A stretch of DNA of 64,000 nucleotides from JBCBDX01 sp038529265 (GCA_038529265.1 JBCBDX010000007.1:1-64000), one strand, 5' to 3'. Counted from the first letter of the stretch, positions 26,343 to 35,450 are shown. Made by a program: numbers and translations. The notes: a model not told the origin generated them from the letters alone.

Positions 26343-26507
26343 ATGCAGCAGCCCATAGATCTGGATCTATTTCCTTGGCTACACATTGTAGGCGATATCG
26401 ATGAATACGCGCCAAGCTGCTGTGTTCGCTATCGCTACCTCGGCCAGCGCATACCTAACGCTGTTCCACAAGATGCGCCGGACACCATGAGGTTCGGCAA
26501 TAAATAG
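26343..26507 (+). pseudogene. PAS-like domain remnant
   Basis: A 54-codon frame reading DLDLFPWLHIVGDIDEYAPS then CCVRYRYLGQRI, which resembles the start of the alphaproteobacterial PAS_5-type sensory domain (pattern P-W-L-x-I-x-G, then Y-R-Y-x-G). It stops at TAG 26505 long before a domain could be complete, and nothing recognisable continues in other frames. I read it as a fragment left at the right border of the accessory island. Confidence 0.35.
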
Positions 26508-26841
26508 TGGCGATAAGATCAGCTTGTCGAACCCCCGATTAAGGAAAGGGGACCCTTCACAGCAAGATGACTATGTTCGCTGGGGTTTCTCAGGAGAACG
26601 GGCCTCCAATTCACTGCCGGTTGGTGGGTCCTTTGCGGAGACAGTTTGGACAGACTGAGTTTTGTGGTCAGCAATTTGAACGAGAATACAACGCTTTAGG
26701 AGCGATTGTATCGAATTGTGTAGTAAGTCGATCCGCAGTCCGATCCCTTGTGGCGCACCATCCGCGTTTGAAAAGCTTGGGTATCGAGCCTTTTCTCGGC
26801 ATCCCGAATAAGCAATAAGCGTCCATGCGGGAGTTGAATTC
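26508..26841. other. Non-coding right flank of the accessory island
   Basis: No gene is recognisable on either strand. A plus frame from 26567 to 26818 is open but has no family resemblance, no ribosome-binding site and a composition typical of chance. The promoter of the phosphatase gene at 26842 must lie here, but no clear -35/-10 pair stood out. Confidence 0.4.
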
Positions 26842-27630
26842 ATGAACCTTGCTGAACGTAGGCTATTTGCGGAAAAGACGGCCCATGCGGCCGGTGCCTT
26901 TGCACATGAAAAGTTCAGATCGCTCGACCAACTGACAATTGAGAGCAAGGGTCATCATGACTTAGTCTCAGAAGCAGACCGTGACACCGAAACGCTGATC
27001 CGCCAAGCGATTGAACGCCATTGGCCCGACGACGGCATTGTCGGCGAGGAACATGGCCGTCAACGCGGAACAACCGGTTTTGACTGGATCATTGATCCGA
27101 TTGATGGCACTGCCAATTTTGTTGCAGGCATACCCCATTGGTGCGTTGTGATTGCCTGTGCCCACAAAGGCTTTCCAGTCGTCGGTGTAATCTATGATCC
27201 AAATACGGGTGAGACTTTTTCAGCTGCCGAAGGTCTGGGTGCCACGATAAACGGCAAACCCATGACCGTCGCGGACGGATCGACGCTCGCTTCAGGGTCT
27301 GTCGCAACGGGTGCCTCCGGCCGTTCCGATCGACAGGAGGCATCTGCACTTGTTCAAGAAATACTGACCAATGGTGGGATGTACTTTCGATCCGCCTCTG
27401 GTGCGCTGATGCTCGCCTATGTCGCATCGGGTAGGCTCCTGGGGTATATTGAGGATCACATGAACTCCTGGGACTGTTTTGCGGCGCTCCTCATGATCAA
27501 GGAAGCAGGCGGTGAGCATTATCGTCTTGATGCAGATGACTCGCTTGAAAACGGAACAATGCTGGTTGCTGGGGGTCCAGGAATTTATCGCACCTTGGAA
27601 GAGATAGCCGAGCGAGTTTTTAGGCGCTAA
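26842..27630 (+). CDS. Inositol-monophosphatase-family phosphatase
   Basis: A 262-residue IMPase-type phosphatase. All three metal-binding motifs are intact: IVGEEHG near residue 70, IIDPIDGTANFVAG near 87-100, and SWDCFAALLMIKEAGGEH near 210. It converges with the FGGY kinase gene, overlapping its 3' end by 11 bases. It is a different branch from the phosphatase at 4552-5391. Beside a polyol/sugar-phosphate locus it might dephosphorylate a pathway sugar phosphate or myo-inositol phosphate, but it is transcribed towards that locus and need not belong to it. Confidence 0.85.
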   Translation: MNLAERRLFAEKTAHAAGAFAHEKFRSLDQLTIESKGHHDLVSEADRDTETLIRQAIERHWPDDGIVGEEHGRQRGTTGFDWIIDPIDGTANFVAGIPHWCVVIACAHKGFPVVGVIYDPNTGETFSAAEGLGATINGKPMTVADGSTLASGSVATGASGRSDRQEASALVQEILTNGGMYFRSASGALMLAYVASGRLLGYIEDHMNSWDCFAALLMIKEAGGEHYRLDADDSLENGTMLVAGGPGIYRTLEEIAERVFRR

Positions 27631-29113
27631 GCGCACTCCTCAAAGCTGGATAAAGCGCAAGATAGCGCTGATATATTTCCTCATAAGCTGCTGTGGCGCT
27701 TGGGTTGGGTTCGATCAAACGGCCCGGCTTGACCATAGTCTCTATCCCTTCGTGAATTGATGAAAAATGCCCAGCGCCATGCGCAGCAAGTATTCCAGAT
27801 CCAAGCAAAGGCCCATCGGTTGATGCTGGAATTCGCACAGGTATACCGGCCGTATCGGCATGTATTTGCATGAAGAGATCGGAGTTGGTCGCACCACCGC
27901 CCGCAACCATTTCAGATCCCGTGTAGCCGCCTTTTGCGAAAGCATCGAGGATCGCTCTTGTGCCCATGGATATGCCTTCCATTATGGCGCGAAAGACATG
28001 ATGTGGTTCATGCGCAAGTGTTAGGCCGGTGATGGCCCCGCGCGACAGCGCATCGGTGTAAGGTGTGCGGTTACCTTGAAAGTGATCCTGAACGATCAAA
28101 CCTTGTGAGCCGGGGGGTAATTCGGCCGCTTTCTTATTCATCTCGTTGAAATCAAGCTCACCACCCACAAATCGCTTAAGCCAATTGATAATAGATCCTG
28201 TGGACGTCTGGCCGCCTTCAATGATGTAAAGGTCCGGATAAACGATGTCGGCATATGCGCCCCACATGCCATTTGCATGAAATGGCTTCTCAGTTACCCC
28301 GAATTGCAGGTGTGAGGAGCCAGTGATCAAACATAGTTGACCGGGTTTTGAAACGCCCAAACCGATCATCCCGATCAGAGCGTCCGCGCCGCCTTGAACC
28401 AGTTTTGTCTTTGGGGTCAGTCCCAATTCAGTTGCCGCATCGTGCGTTAGTTGGCCAACCACTTCACCGGGAGCAGCGACGCGAGATGGCCATTTCTCCA
28501 CGAGATCTGCCATGCCCAACGAAGCCACCAAACTGGCCGCCCAGCCGCCGTCGCGGTTCGCATAGTGCCAGCGTAAGCCGACATTGTTCAGCGACGCACA
28601 GCGTTCGCCCGTTAGCCGGATCGTCAGGTAATCCTGATATTCACAGATTGTATGCGCGTTCTCATAGACTTCCGGTTCGTTGCGGAAAATCCATAGAGCT
28701 TTTGGGATCATCCACTCTGCTGAGACAGGTCCATTCCCGTCACTATTGAGTTTCAGCCGTTTATCACCAGTCTCAAGGACGAGATCGGTTTCTTCAGCGG
28801 CGCGTACGTCCATCCACATCAATGCTTTGCGCAGCGGCCGATTGTCTTTATCGAGCGCCACCACAGTGCAGCAGGTGGTGGCATAGGCCATCGCCTCAAT
28901 TTGGTCGCCGGAAAGGCCCGCTTGATCGAGGCAGGCGCGTGTTGCCTTGCAAAGGCTTTGCCACCAGTCTTCCGGGTTTTGTTCTGCGCGCGCACCAGGC
29001 GAAAAGAAGGTCTCGTAAGGCTCCGCATGCGAGGCAATGCACTTGCCTTTAAGGTCGTATATGTGGGCACGTAGACTTTCAGTGCCGCCATCAGCAGCTA
29101 GAAAATACGCCAT
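27620..29113 (-). CDS. FGGY-family carbohydrate kinase
   Basis: A 497-residue two-domain sugar kinase of the FGGY family. It has the N-terminal phosphate-binding loop AADGGTESLRAHIYDLKG, the family signature region around GGADALIGMIGLG and the C-terminal adenosine loop MVAGGGATNSDLFMQI. The start ATG 29113 has an excellent GGGAGGT site; an upstream frame extension is not needed. It is the last gene of the minus operon headed by the SorC regulator. The family phosphorylates ribulose, xylulose, erythritol, AI-2 and similar compounds; the acceptor specificity cannot be read from the sequence. Phosphorylating the imported sugar or its ketose before cleavage is the expected role here. Confidence 0.88.
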   Translation of the reverse strand: MAYFLAADGGTESLRAHIYDLKGKCIASHAEPYETFFSPGARAEQNPEDWWQSLCKATRACLDQAGLSGDQIEAMAYATTCCTVVALDKDNRPLRKALMWMDVRAAEETDLVLETGDKRLKLNSDGNGPVSAEWMIPKALWIFRNEPEVYENAHTICEYQDYLTIRLTGERCASLNNVGLRWHYANRDGGWAASLVASLGMADLVEKWPSRVAAPGEVVGQLTHDAATELGLTPKTKLVQGGADALIGMIGLGVSKPGQLCLITGSSHLQFGVTEKPFHANGMWGAYADIVYPDLYIIEGGQTSTGSIINWLKRFVGGELDFNEMNKKAAELPPGSQGLIVQDHFQGNRTPYTDALSRGAITGLTLAHEPHHVFRAIMEGISMGTRAILDAFAKGGYTGSEMVAGGGATNSDLFMQIHADTAGIPVRIPASTDGPLLGSGILAAHGAGHFSSIHEGIETMVKPGRLIEPNPSATAAYEEIYQRYLALYPALRSALSA

Positions 29114-29139
29114 GTTACCTCCCGTTTTTTCGACTTGAT

Positions 29140-30387
29140 CTACCTGCCGATGCTCACCAAAAGTTTGTGCAGCAGGCCAGGGCAGTCCCATTGTGGCATA
29201 TGCCCGCTTCTCACAATGTGAGACGCTGCGCGCGGCGGCATGTTGAAGATGTGCTCTTTGGGTATAATTGCATCGCCTGAACCAAAGATCGCTTGCACGG
29301 GCAGGGCGCTCGATACTTCATTTAAAGGTGCGAGCGTATCCACCAACTGTTTGTTGCCGCGCGCCACCTGGCTCGCCAGCAAGCCAAGTCGTCCCTTCGA
29401 GAATTCCGATGCCATGCCAGCCAAGGCTTCAGCGCCAAGGCTTGATGCTTTGGGTCCGAGCATGCGCATCAGATGAGCGATTTCGCCGGATGTCGATGCG
29501 TTCGCGACACCGTCGATGAATGCGCCGTTAATATCAGCGCCACAACCGGCAGGCGCGATCAAGGTAAGTCTTGCAATCCGGTCTGGCACTTCTTGCGCGG
29601 CTCTCGCACAAAGATGCCCGCCGAGCGAATGCCCAACAAGATGAACGGCTTCATTTTGCTTTTTCAGGTCATCAACCAGCCAAGAAACCAAAGTCTCTAC
29701 ATCGCTAGCTTCAGTCGTGTTACGCCCGTGGCCAGGTAAATCTGGCGCGCTACTCTTAATGCCATTCCTGTTCAGATGGCCTCTTAGTTCGGTCCAATTT
29801 GAACCGGCACCACCGAGCCCATGCACCAGGAAGACATCAGCCGTTTCACTGCTATTTGCATTGAAGCGTGTTGGCGTTTGCGCTCTCGTTCCTCTATTTG
29901 CGAGCAACGCTTCGATATCGCGTGCTTCGATCCGATCACGTCGACCGGTGCCGGCGATCACATCCAAACTCAAACCATGTTGGCGGGCAAGGCGGCGCGC
30001 CAGCGGCGTTGCACGTCGCTTATTTGTGTTGGGAACCGCTCGCTGCTGCTTATTCCTGTCGAAACCAGCCTTTCTGCTTTCTGATGATGGCTCTGGATTT
30101 TCCGCAGCGCTGCCAGTCGAAATCCCATCCCAAGCATCCGTCGTTTCGATTACGGCTATCGGAGCGCCTACGGCTACGACATCGCCGGGGTTAGCCATGG
30201 TCTCGACCAATGTTCCAGCGCCGAGTGCCGGATATTCAACAAGCGTTTTGTCGGTCTCCAATTCCAACAGCGCATCGCCGCGAGCAAATGCGTCGCCCGG
30301 CTTGACCAACCAATTGGCAATTGTGCCTTCATCCATGGTCTCACCGAGGCGCGGCATCGGGAGTTTGATCTTTTCGACCGTTGTCAT
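29140..30387 (-). CDS. Acetoin-dehydrogenase-type E2: lipoyl domain fused to alpha/beta hydrolase
   Basis: A 415-residue protein of AcoC architecture. Residues 1-80 are a lipoyl domain (MPRLGETMDEGTIANWLVKP, then the lipoylated lysine in ELETDKTLVEY). Residues about 120-165 are a peripheral subunit-binding domain (RATPLARRLARQHGLSLD). From about 185 there is an alpha/beta hydrolase fold with VFLVHGLGGAGSNW, the nucleophile elbow LVGHSLGGHLC and the terminal histidine in SGHMPQWDCP. This hydrolase-fused form is seen in acetoin-cleaving complexes and not in pyruvate or 2-oxoglutarate dehydrogenases. Its ATG overlaps the E1 beta stop. A matching E3 (dihydrolipoamide dehydrogenase) is not in the window. 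Confidence 0.88.
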   Translation of the reverse strand: MTTVEKIKLPMPRLGETMDEGTIANWLVKPGDAFARGDALLELETDKTLVEYPALGAGTLVETMANPGDVVAVGAPIAVIETTDAWDGISTGSAAENPEPSSESRKAGFDRNKQQRAVPNTNKRRATPLARRLARQHGLSLDVIAGTGRRDRIEARDIEALLANRGTRAQTPTRFNANSSETADVFLVHGLGGAGSNWTELRGHLNRNGIKSSAPDLPGHGRNTTEASDVETLVSWLVDDLKKQNEAVHLVGHSLGGHLCARAAQEVPDRIARLTLIAPAGCGADINGAFIDGVANASTSGEIAHLMRMLGPKASSLGAEALAGMASEFSKGRLGLLASQVARGNKQLVDTLAPLNEVSSALPVQAIFGSGDAIIPKEHIFNMPPRAASHIVRSGHMPQWDCPGLLHKLLVSIGR

Positions 30388-31367
30388 GTCCGCAACATCA
30401 TCAAAGCAGCATCGACAATAAGTTCGGGCGACGGCACTGAGTTCTTTTCGAGCAGAGGCGAGACTGAGATTGGAATATCCTCACCAGCCACACGAACAAC
30501 CGGGTCTTCCAGATAGTCGAAGCACTCTTCTGAAACTCTTGCTGCTAATTCGGCGGCCACGCCTGTCGTCATCACACCTTCTGAGATCACCATGGCCCGA
30601 CCTGCTGCTTCTACCAGCGGGCGGATCTTTTCAAAGTCCAAAGGATTAAGTGTTCTTACATCGACAACAGCAGCTTCTATGCCCTTTGCTGACAAGGTGT
30701 CGGCGGCGGCCAGTGCGAAGTGGACCTGCCGCGAATAGCTGATGATCACAAGATCTGATCCGGAGCGTAAAATGTGTGATTTGCCCCAAGGTGAGTCGGA
30801 CATATCAACATCGAGTTCTCCCTTGAGCGTGTAGAGGCCCTTATGCTCGATAAAGACCACTGGGTCCGGCTGGCGCATTGCTTGGCGCAGTAAATGATAA
30901 GCATCGGAAACCGTCGCCGGCATGGCAACGCGCAAGCCCGGTGTGTGCATTGCAAGCGCTTCCAAGCTCTGGCTGTGCTGGGCGCCGGCGGAGCGGCCTG
31001 TTCCGCCTTGGGTTCGAAGGATCATCGGAACCCCGATTTGCCCACCGAACATGTAACGAATTTTTGCGGCTTGGTTAGCCAACTGATCCATCGTCATGCC
31101 CATGAAATCAACATACATGAGTTCAGCCACGGGCCTCAATCCGGTCATGGCAGCACCAACAGCCGTTCCGACAATAGCCGCTTCAGAAATGGGCGTATCG
31201 ATCACTCTTTCAGCGCCAAACTCGTCAATCAATCCTTTGGTGACACCATAGGCACCACCATAAAGCCCCACTTCTTCGCCAATGATGATGACGTCCTCGT
31301 CATCAGTCATAGCGTGTTGCAGCGCTAGCCGAAGCGCATCCCGGTATGTTGTTTCCAATTTTGGCAT
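30384..31367 (-). CDS. Thiamine-diphosphate-dependent dehydrogenase E1 beta subunit
   Basis: A 327-residue E1 beta subunit of the 2-oxoacid/acetoin dehydrogenase family. Conserved parts include IIIGEEVGLYGGAYGVTKGL near residue 28, DTPISEAAIVGTAVGAAM near 58, YMFGGQIGVPMILRTQGG near 105 and the C-terminal transketolase domain with VVDVRTLNPLDFEKI. It forms the heterotetramer with the E1 alpha encoded just upstream (six bases between the genes). With the AcoC-type E2 it would make a complex that splits an acyloin or 2-oxo substrate into an aldehyde and an acyl-CoA. Confidence 0.88.
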   Translation of the reverse strand: MPKLETTYRDALRLALQHAMTDDEDVIIIGEEVGLYGGAYGVTKGLIDEFGAERVIDTPISEAAIVGTAVGAAMTGLRPVAELMYVDFMGMTMDQLANQAAKIRYMFGGQIGVPMILRTQGGTGRSAGAQHSQSLEALAMHTPGLRVAMPATVSDAYHLLRQAMRQPDPVVFIEHKGLYTLKGELDVDMSDSPWGKSHILRSGSDLVIISYSRQVHFALAAADTLSAKGIEAAVVDVRTLNPLDFEKIRPLVEAAGRAMVISEGVMTTGVAAELAARVSEECFDYLEDPVVRVAGEDIPISVSPLLEKNSVPSPELIVDAALMMLRT

Positions 31368-31372
31368 TTGGT

Positions 31373-32410
31373 TCAGCGCTCCGCCAAAACACGTTCGAGC
31401 CGTACCCGAACGGGCTCGGGTTCCGGTTCATCTGGGCCGTAAACATCGCGAAACATAGACCGCATCTGCGGCTCTTGGCCCTTGATTGCGAAGTCGATGC
31501 TGGCGTCCATCTCAGATGCTATGTCCATGTCCATCGCATCAAGATCCGCTCCACTAATGGCTTCACGATCGAGGAGGCTTGCACGCGCATGCAGAACCGG
31601 ATCCTGTTTGCGACCTTCGGCTTCTTCTGCATCATCGCGATAGGGCGACTTGTCCATGCGGGCGTGTCCATGAAACCTGTAGCAATCAACGGCAAGATAA
31701 GCTGGATTGCCTGCCCTAGCGCCAGCCATGAGTTCCGCTGCGGTCTCAGCAACTTCTTCAACATCGAGACCATTGACAGTTTTTGCCTGAAGTCCAAACG
31801 CAGCTGCGCGTTCATGCAGGTTTGGATTGGCGGTCGCGCGATCAACCCGAGTACCCATGCCGTATTGATTATTGATACAGACGAACATCACAGGCAGCTT
31901 CCAAAGCGCAGCCATATTCATGCTTTCATATAAAATTCCCTGGCCCATTGCACCGTCGCCAAAAAAGGCCACGGACACCGCGTCCGACTTTGTGTTTCGA
32001 GCCGCAAGGCCCGCACCAACAACAGCTGGAATGCCGCCACCAACGATAGCGTTGGCACCAAGATGCCCGAGGCTCATGTCAGCAATGTGCATTGAGCCTC
32101 CCTTACCGCTGCAGTAGCCGGTTTCCTTGCCAGCAATTTCGGCCATCATTCGGTTGGGATCGGCACCTCGCGCCAAGAATATTCCGTGCCCGCGATGGTG
32201 TGTGGTGAAGGTATCGCCATCTCTCATGCTCGCGCAAACGCCAACGGCCGCGCTTTCCTCGCCAATGGAAAGATGAAGCATGGAGCCCGCGGATTGGCCG
32301 CGTACAAAGAGTTCGCCGACCCGCTCTTCAAAAGTGCGCACGCGACGCATCTGGCGATAGAGCTCGACGAGATAGCTATTTGAGCCAGCCTTTGTGTTTT
32401 TTGCGTCCAT
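31373..32410 (-). CDS. Thiamine-diphosphate-dependent dehydrogenase E1 alpha subunit
   Basis: A 345-residue E1 alpha subunit. The ThDP-binding motif runs from FFGDGAMGQGILYESMNMA to VMFVCINNQYGMGT, with THHRGHGIFLARG near residue 75 and the phosphorylation-loop-like RFHGHARMDKSPYR near 248. It starts at ATG 32410 overlapping the epimerase stop by one base (TAATG-type). The C-terminal tail is rich in Pro/Glu (PDEPEPEP). Substrate is set by the complex as a whole; the AcoC-type E2 downstream favours acetoin-like compounds over pyruvate. Confidence 0.88.
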   Translation of the reverse strand: MDAKNTKAGSNSYLVELYRQMRRVRTFEERVGELFVRGQSAGSMLHLSIGEESAAVGVCASMRDGDTFTTHHRGHGIFLARGADPNRMMAEIAGKETGYCSGKGGSMHIADMSLGHLGANAIVGGGIPAVVGAGLAARNTKSDAVSVAFFGDGAMGQGILYESMNMAALWKLPVMFVCINNQYGMGTRVDRATANPNLHERAAAFGLQAKTVNGLDVEEVAETAAELMAGARAGNPAYLAVDCYRFHGHARMDKSPYRDDAEEAEGRKQDPVLHARASLLDREAISGADLDAMDMDIASEMDASIDFAIKGQEPQMRSMFRDVYGPDEPEPEPVRVRLERVLAER

Positions 32411-33258
32411 TAGATCAATCCATATTGCCGCGCTTTGTTTCGCAGAAACGGCAGGCCGTTCGTCATGACCTCTTCTTCACTTGAGGCGACTGGTCGCCAT
32501 ACCGACAGGCCGAACGCGATTTCAGGTGGCATGTTGATGAAACTCTCCATCGCCAAGCCGCCTTTGAACCCGACAGCACGCAATGCCAAAAAGACTTCAT
32601 CCCATTGAATGGTGCCAGTGCCCGGTGTTCCACGGTCTGACTCTGACAAATGGATGTATTTTAGATGGTCGCGCGCATCGACAATGCTTTGAGCAATGCC
32701 TTTTTCCTCGATGTTCATATGATACGTGTCTAGGTGTACAAACATGTTGTCGGCACCAATACGCTCGATCATCTCGACGGCTTGCCAACCCGTATTAAGC
32801 AGGTGGGTCTCGTACCGGTTGACAGGCTCAATGCCAAAAAGGAGGCCTAAAGATTTTGCGTGAGCAGCTGCTTTTGTGAGTGTGCTCGCGACGTTGTCCA
32901 ACTCGGTCTGCGTCGGCGGCTTGCCAGAGCGCTCGCCAATACCGCCATAGACGACGCCCGATAGGGCCTCGCATCCCATAGATGCGCACTTGTCCAAAGC
33001 GACTTTTAAAAAATCGATAGCGCCGTCGGGATTGCGTGATGCCCAAACAGGCTCTGGCAATCCCAACGAACAGACCGCGCGCATTTCATGGGTTTCCAAG
33101 ACTTTACGGCTATGCGCTGCGTCCACCATCGGAGGGTCCAAAAGCGCAATCTCTAAAAAGTCCATGCCATAACGTGCGGCATTGCTTACAGCCGCCTCGC
33201 ATCCCTCATGATCCCATGTCATGGTCCACATGCTCGTGTGAACACCAAAACCCTCCAT
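32410..33258 (-). CDS. Sugar epimerase/isomerase, ketose 3-epimerase-like TIM barrel
   Basis: A 282-residue xylose-isomerase-like TIM barrel, closest in pattern to D-tagatose/D-psicose 3-epimerases and tetrulose isomerases. The four metal ligands are visible: the glutamate in FGIEPVNRYETHLL, the aspartate in VHLDTYHMNIEEKG, the histidine in KYIHLSESDRGTPG, and the glutamate in LAMESF near residue 243. It starts at ATG 33258, six bases after the regulator gene. In the pathway it would invert or isomerise the ketose before or after phosphorylation. Confidence 0.83.
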   Translation of the reverse strand: MEGFGVHTSMWTMTWDHEGCEAAVSNAARYGMDFLEIALLDPPMVDAAHSRKVLETHEMRAVCSLGLPEPVWASRNPDGAIDFLKVALDKCASMGCEALSGVVYGGIGERSGKPPTQTELDNVASTLTKAAAHAKSLGLLFGIEPVNRYETHLLNTGWQAVEMIERIGADNMFVHLDTYHMNIEEKGIAQSIVDARDHLKYIHLSESDRGTPGTGTIQWDEVFLALRAVGFKGGLAMESFINMPPEIAFGLSVWRPVASSEEEVMTNGLPFLRNKARQYGLI

Positions 33259-33263
33259 GAAGA

Positions 33264-34232
33264 TTACTCCACTTGGTCCAAAAGAGCACGAGCCAGCGTT
33301 TGATCAATCAAGAGCTTCTTGACAAAGCCCGCGCGCAACACTGCAAGCGTAGCCGCCAGTTTTCGTTTGCCGCTTGCCAGTACGACTGTGCTCATACCTG
33401 CCAACTCGTCAGGCCGGACACAGGGTGTGCAGTCGTTAAGCGGTATGTCAGCTACTGTTCCATCGGCGGTGAAGAAAACGCCGCAGCAGTCCCCGACGAC
33501 GCGAGCATTTTGTAGCTCCAACTGCTGCTCGTTTGTGAATATCCCGCTTTCAAACAAAATCGAGCCCGGTCGGCATTCGCCCAAGCTCATAATGGCGTGG
33601 TCGGCCTTGCGTGCGGTGTGAAGCGCCTCCTTGACTAGCCTTTGTTCCATCACTGTTTGGCAGGCTGCGATGCTGTCTGTGACGAAGGGTGCTGGCATCA
33701 GCATGGCTTGGCCTTTGGTGGTAGCAGCCAGCCGCACACACACGTCGCCAGGAGCGGTATGGGTTGCATGGGCCACTGATCCCATAATGGAAACGAATGT
33801 TACATCCGGCTTTGTTACGCCCGAAACGTGGTCGGCCATTTTGGAAAGTGTGCGGCCCCAGCCAACGCCTACAGTGACTGCTCCTTCCATTGAGAGAATT
33901 CGCACCATATAACGTGCTGCCAAAATCCCGACTGCATCGCGGGCGTATTTCTCGCTGTCGGCGTCATAGTCTGATGACACGGGAGCAACTTGTGCTTCCT
34001 CAAGTCCGAACCGTGCGCAAAGCTCATCTGCAAGTGCCAGCGTGCTTGATGTGCGGTGCTCTACCGATATGCGCACTAGACCCTGTTCACGCGCATCTGC
34101 GAGCATGCGCAAAACCTTGAAACGCGAGATGCCCAGCCGCTCGCTGACTTCTTGCTGGCTGAGGTTGCCAACATAGTAGAGCCACGCAGCTTGTGCGATA
34201 TCGTCATTAACACGGCTCTCCCCGGCTAGCAT
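33264..34232 (-). CDS. SorC-family sugar-responsive transcriptional regulator
   Basis: A 322-residue SorC-family regulator. The N-terminal helix-turn-helix is in WLYYVGNLSQQEVSERLGIS then RFKVLRMLADAREQGLV, residues about 17-55. The rest is the SorC sugar-phosphate-binding domain, with VTVGVGWGRTLSKMADHV near 118, VSIMGSVAHATHT and later the ligand loop SLGECRPGS. Members bind phosphorylated sugars (deoxyribose-phosphate, phospho-AI-2, sorbose-phosphate). It heads the minus operon and is divergent from the ABC transporter genes; the promoter between them contains a palindrome that is its likely operator. Confidence 0.88.
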   Translation of the reverse strand: MLAGESRVNDDIAQAAWLYYVGNLSQQEVSERLGISRFKVLRMLADAREQGLVRISVEHRTSSTLALADELCARFGLEEAQVAPVSSDYDADSEKYARDAVGILAARYMVRILSMEGAVTVGVGWGRTLSKMADHVSGVTKPDVTFVSIMGSVAHATHTAPGDVCVRLAATTKGQAMLMPAPFVTDSIAACQTVMEQRLVKEALHTARKADHAIMSLGECRPGSILFESGIFTNEQQLELQNARVVGDCCGVFFTADGTVADIPLNDCTPCVRPDELAGMSTVVLASGKRKLAATLAVLRAGFVKKLLIDQTLARALLDQVE

Positions 34233-34272
34233 TGGTTGAAACTCTCCCTGCGCGGCTCGTTATTTTAATGGC

Positions 34273-34300
34273 TTGACCACGACTTAAGTCGGTCTATAGT
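34273..34300 (+). promoter_or_regulatory. Sigma-70-type promoter with embedded palindrome, upstream of sugar ABC operon
   Basis: TTGACC at 34273-34278 and TATAGT at 34295-34300 are separated by 16 bases, a good housekeeping promoter directed towards the binding-protein gene 155 bases away. The spacer contains the perfect 12-base palindrome CGACTTAAGTCG (34280-34291). A regulator bound there would cover the promoter, so repression by the divergently encoded SorC protein is likely. Confidence 0.6.
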
Positions 34301-34338
34301 CACATAAGTGCAATCAATGCACAAGTGTTGCAATGAGC
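34301..34338. repeat. Tandem imperfect repeats downstream of the sugar-operon promoter
   Basis: CACATAAGTGCAATCAATG is followed directly by CACAAGTGTTGCAATGAGC. The two halves share an AAGTG core and a CAATG/CAATGA end and lie just after the -10 element. They could be auxiliary operator half-sites, or chance. Confidence 0.35.
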
Positions 34339-34454
34339 CGCACATGCGATTTCGAGGGTTTGCCTCGCATCAATCGCGCTTGATCAGTTTTCGGTAGGCT
34401 GGAGGAGCTGTTGCCGAATTTCACACCGCGTCGGCGGGTTCTGGGAGGAACATT

Positions 34455-35435
34455 ATGAAGACACGTCTATCACTTTTAGCAGCTGCAATGCTTGCGAGCA
34501 CAACTTCTGTCGCGGTTGCTGATGGTCACTCAAAAGACATCGCAACTGTTGTCAAAATTGCCGGTATCCAGTGGTTTAACCGCATGGAAGAGGGCGTGAA
34601 AAAGTTTGCAGATGACAACGGAATGAACGCGTTTCAGGTTGGCCCCGCGCAAGCCGACCCTCAACAGCAGGCTGCTCTGATTGAGGATATGATTGCTCAG
34701 GGTGTGGATGCTTTAGCTGTTGTGCCGATGTCTCCGGAAGCGCTTGAGCCAGTGCTGGCAAGGGCCATGGATGCAGGTATCGCTGTTATTACCCACGAGG
34801 CGGCGTCACAGCAGAACACCAACTACGACATTGAGGCGTTTGTGAACGAAGACTTCGGTGCCAACCTCATGGAACAGCTCGCATCCTGCATGGGCGGCGA
34901 GGGAGAGTATGCTGTTTTCGTAGGGTCGTTAACGTCTCAAACACATAACCAGTGGGTGGACGGTGCCATTGCTTATCAGGAAGCCAACTATCCGAACATG
35001 ACGCTTGTTGGCGACAAGAACGAAACCTTCGATGATGCTGAAAACGCATACACAAAGGCGCAAGAAGTCCTACGTGCATTTCCTAATGTGAAAGGCATGC
35101 AGGGTTCCGCCTCGACAGATGTAGCGGGTATTGGCCGCGCGATTGAGGAACGCGGCATGGAAGATGCGACCTGTGTATTTGGTACGTCGTTGCCATCAAT
35201 TGCGGGCCAGTACATCGAAACTGGTGCCGTTGATGGTATCGGGTTCTGGGATCCCGCGGTAGCGGGCGAAGCCATGAACAAGCTAGCCGTCATGGTCATG
35301 AATGGCGAGGAAGTGACCGATGGTATGGATCTGGGTTTGCCAGGCTACGAGGAAGTCCGCCTTGATGGCAAGGTGATCTATGGCAAGGCTTGGGTCAATG
35401 TGAACAGCGATAATATGGCTGAGTATCCTTTCTGA
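34455..35435 (+). CDS. Sugar ABC transporter substrate-binding protein (LsrB/RhaS-type)
   Basis: A 326-residue periplasmic binding protein with a Sec signal peptide (MKTRLSLLAAAMLASTTSVA, cleavage near VADG). The mature part is of the peripla_BP_4 type often annotated as autoinducer-2 or rhamnose/erythritol binding: IQWFNRMEEGVKKFADDNG, VVPMSPEALEPVLARAMDAG, and a C-terminus NMAEYPF matching the LsrB end pattern. The DQ pair that contacts AI-2 in LsrB (TDQNQW) reads TSQTHNQW here, so AI-2 itself is not assured as ligand. GGGAGGAAC precedes ATG 34455. A terminator-like hairpin follows the gene, which would keep the binding protein in excess over the membrane parts. Confidence 0.88.
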   Translation: MKTRLSLLAAAMLASTTSVAVADGHSKDIATVVKIAGIQWFNRMEEGVKKFADDNGMNAFQVGPAQADPQQQAALIEDMIAQGVDALAVVPMSPEALEPVLARAMDAGIAVITHEAASQQNTNYDIEAFVNEDFGANLMEQLASCMGGEGEYAVFVGSLTSQTHNQWVDGAIAYQEANYPNMTLVGDKNETFDDAENAYTKAQEVLRAFPNVKGMQGSASTDVAGIGRAIEERGMEDATCVFGTSLPSIAGQYIETGAVDGIGFWDPAVAGEAMNKLAVMVMNGEEVTDGMDLGLPGYEEVRLDGKVIYGKAWVNVNSDNMAEYPF

Positions 35436-35450
35436 TTGGATCAGACTTTG

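Noticed and set aside
26567..26818. 83-codon ORF before the phosphatase gene
   Set aside because: No ribosome-binding site, no family resemblance, and both strands are equally open here.
30384..32410. Pyruvate or branched-chain 2-oxoacid dehydrogenase E1
   Set aside because: The E2 partner is the hydrolase-fused AcoC type and the genes lie in a sugar operon; housekeeping complexes have a catalytic acyltransferase E2 and usually an E3 gene nearby.
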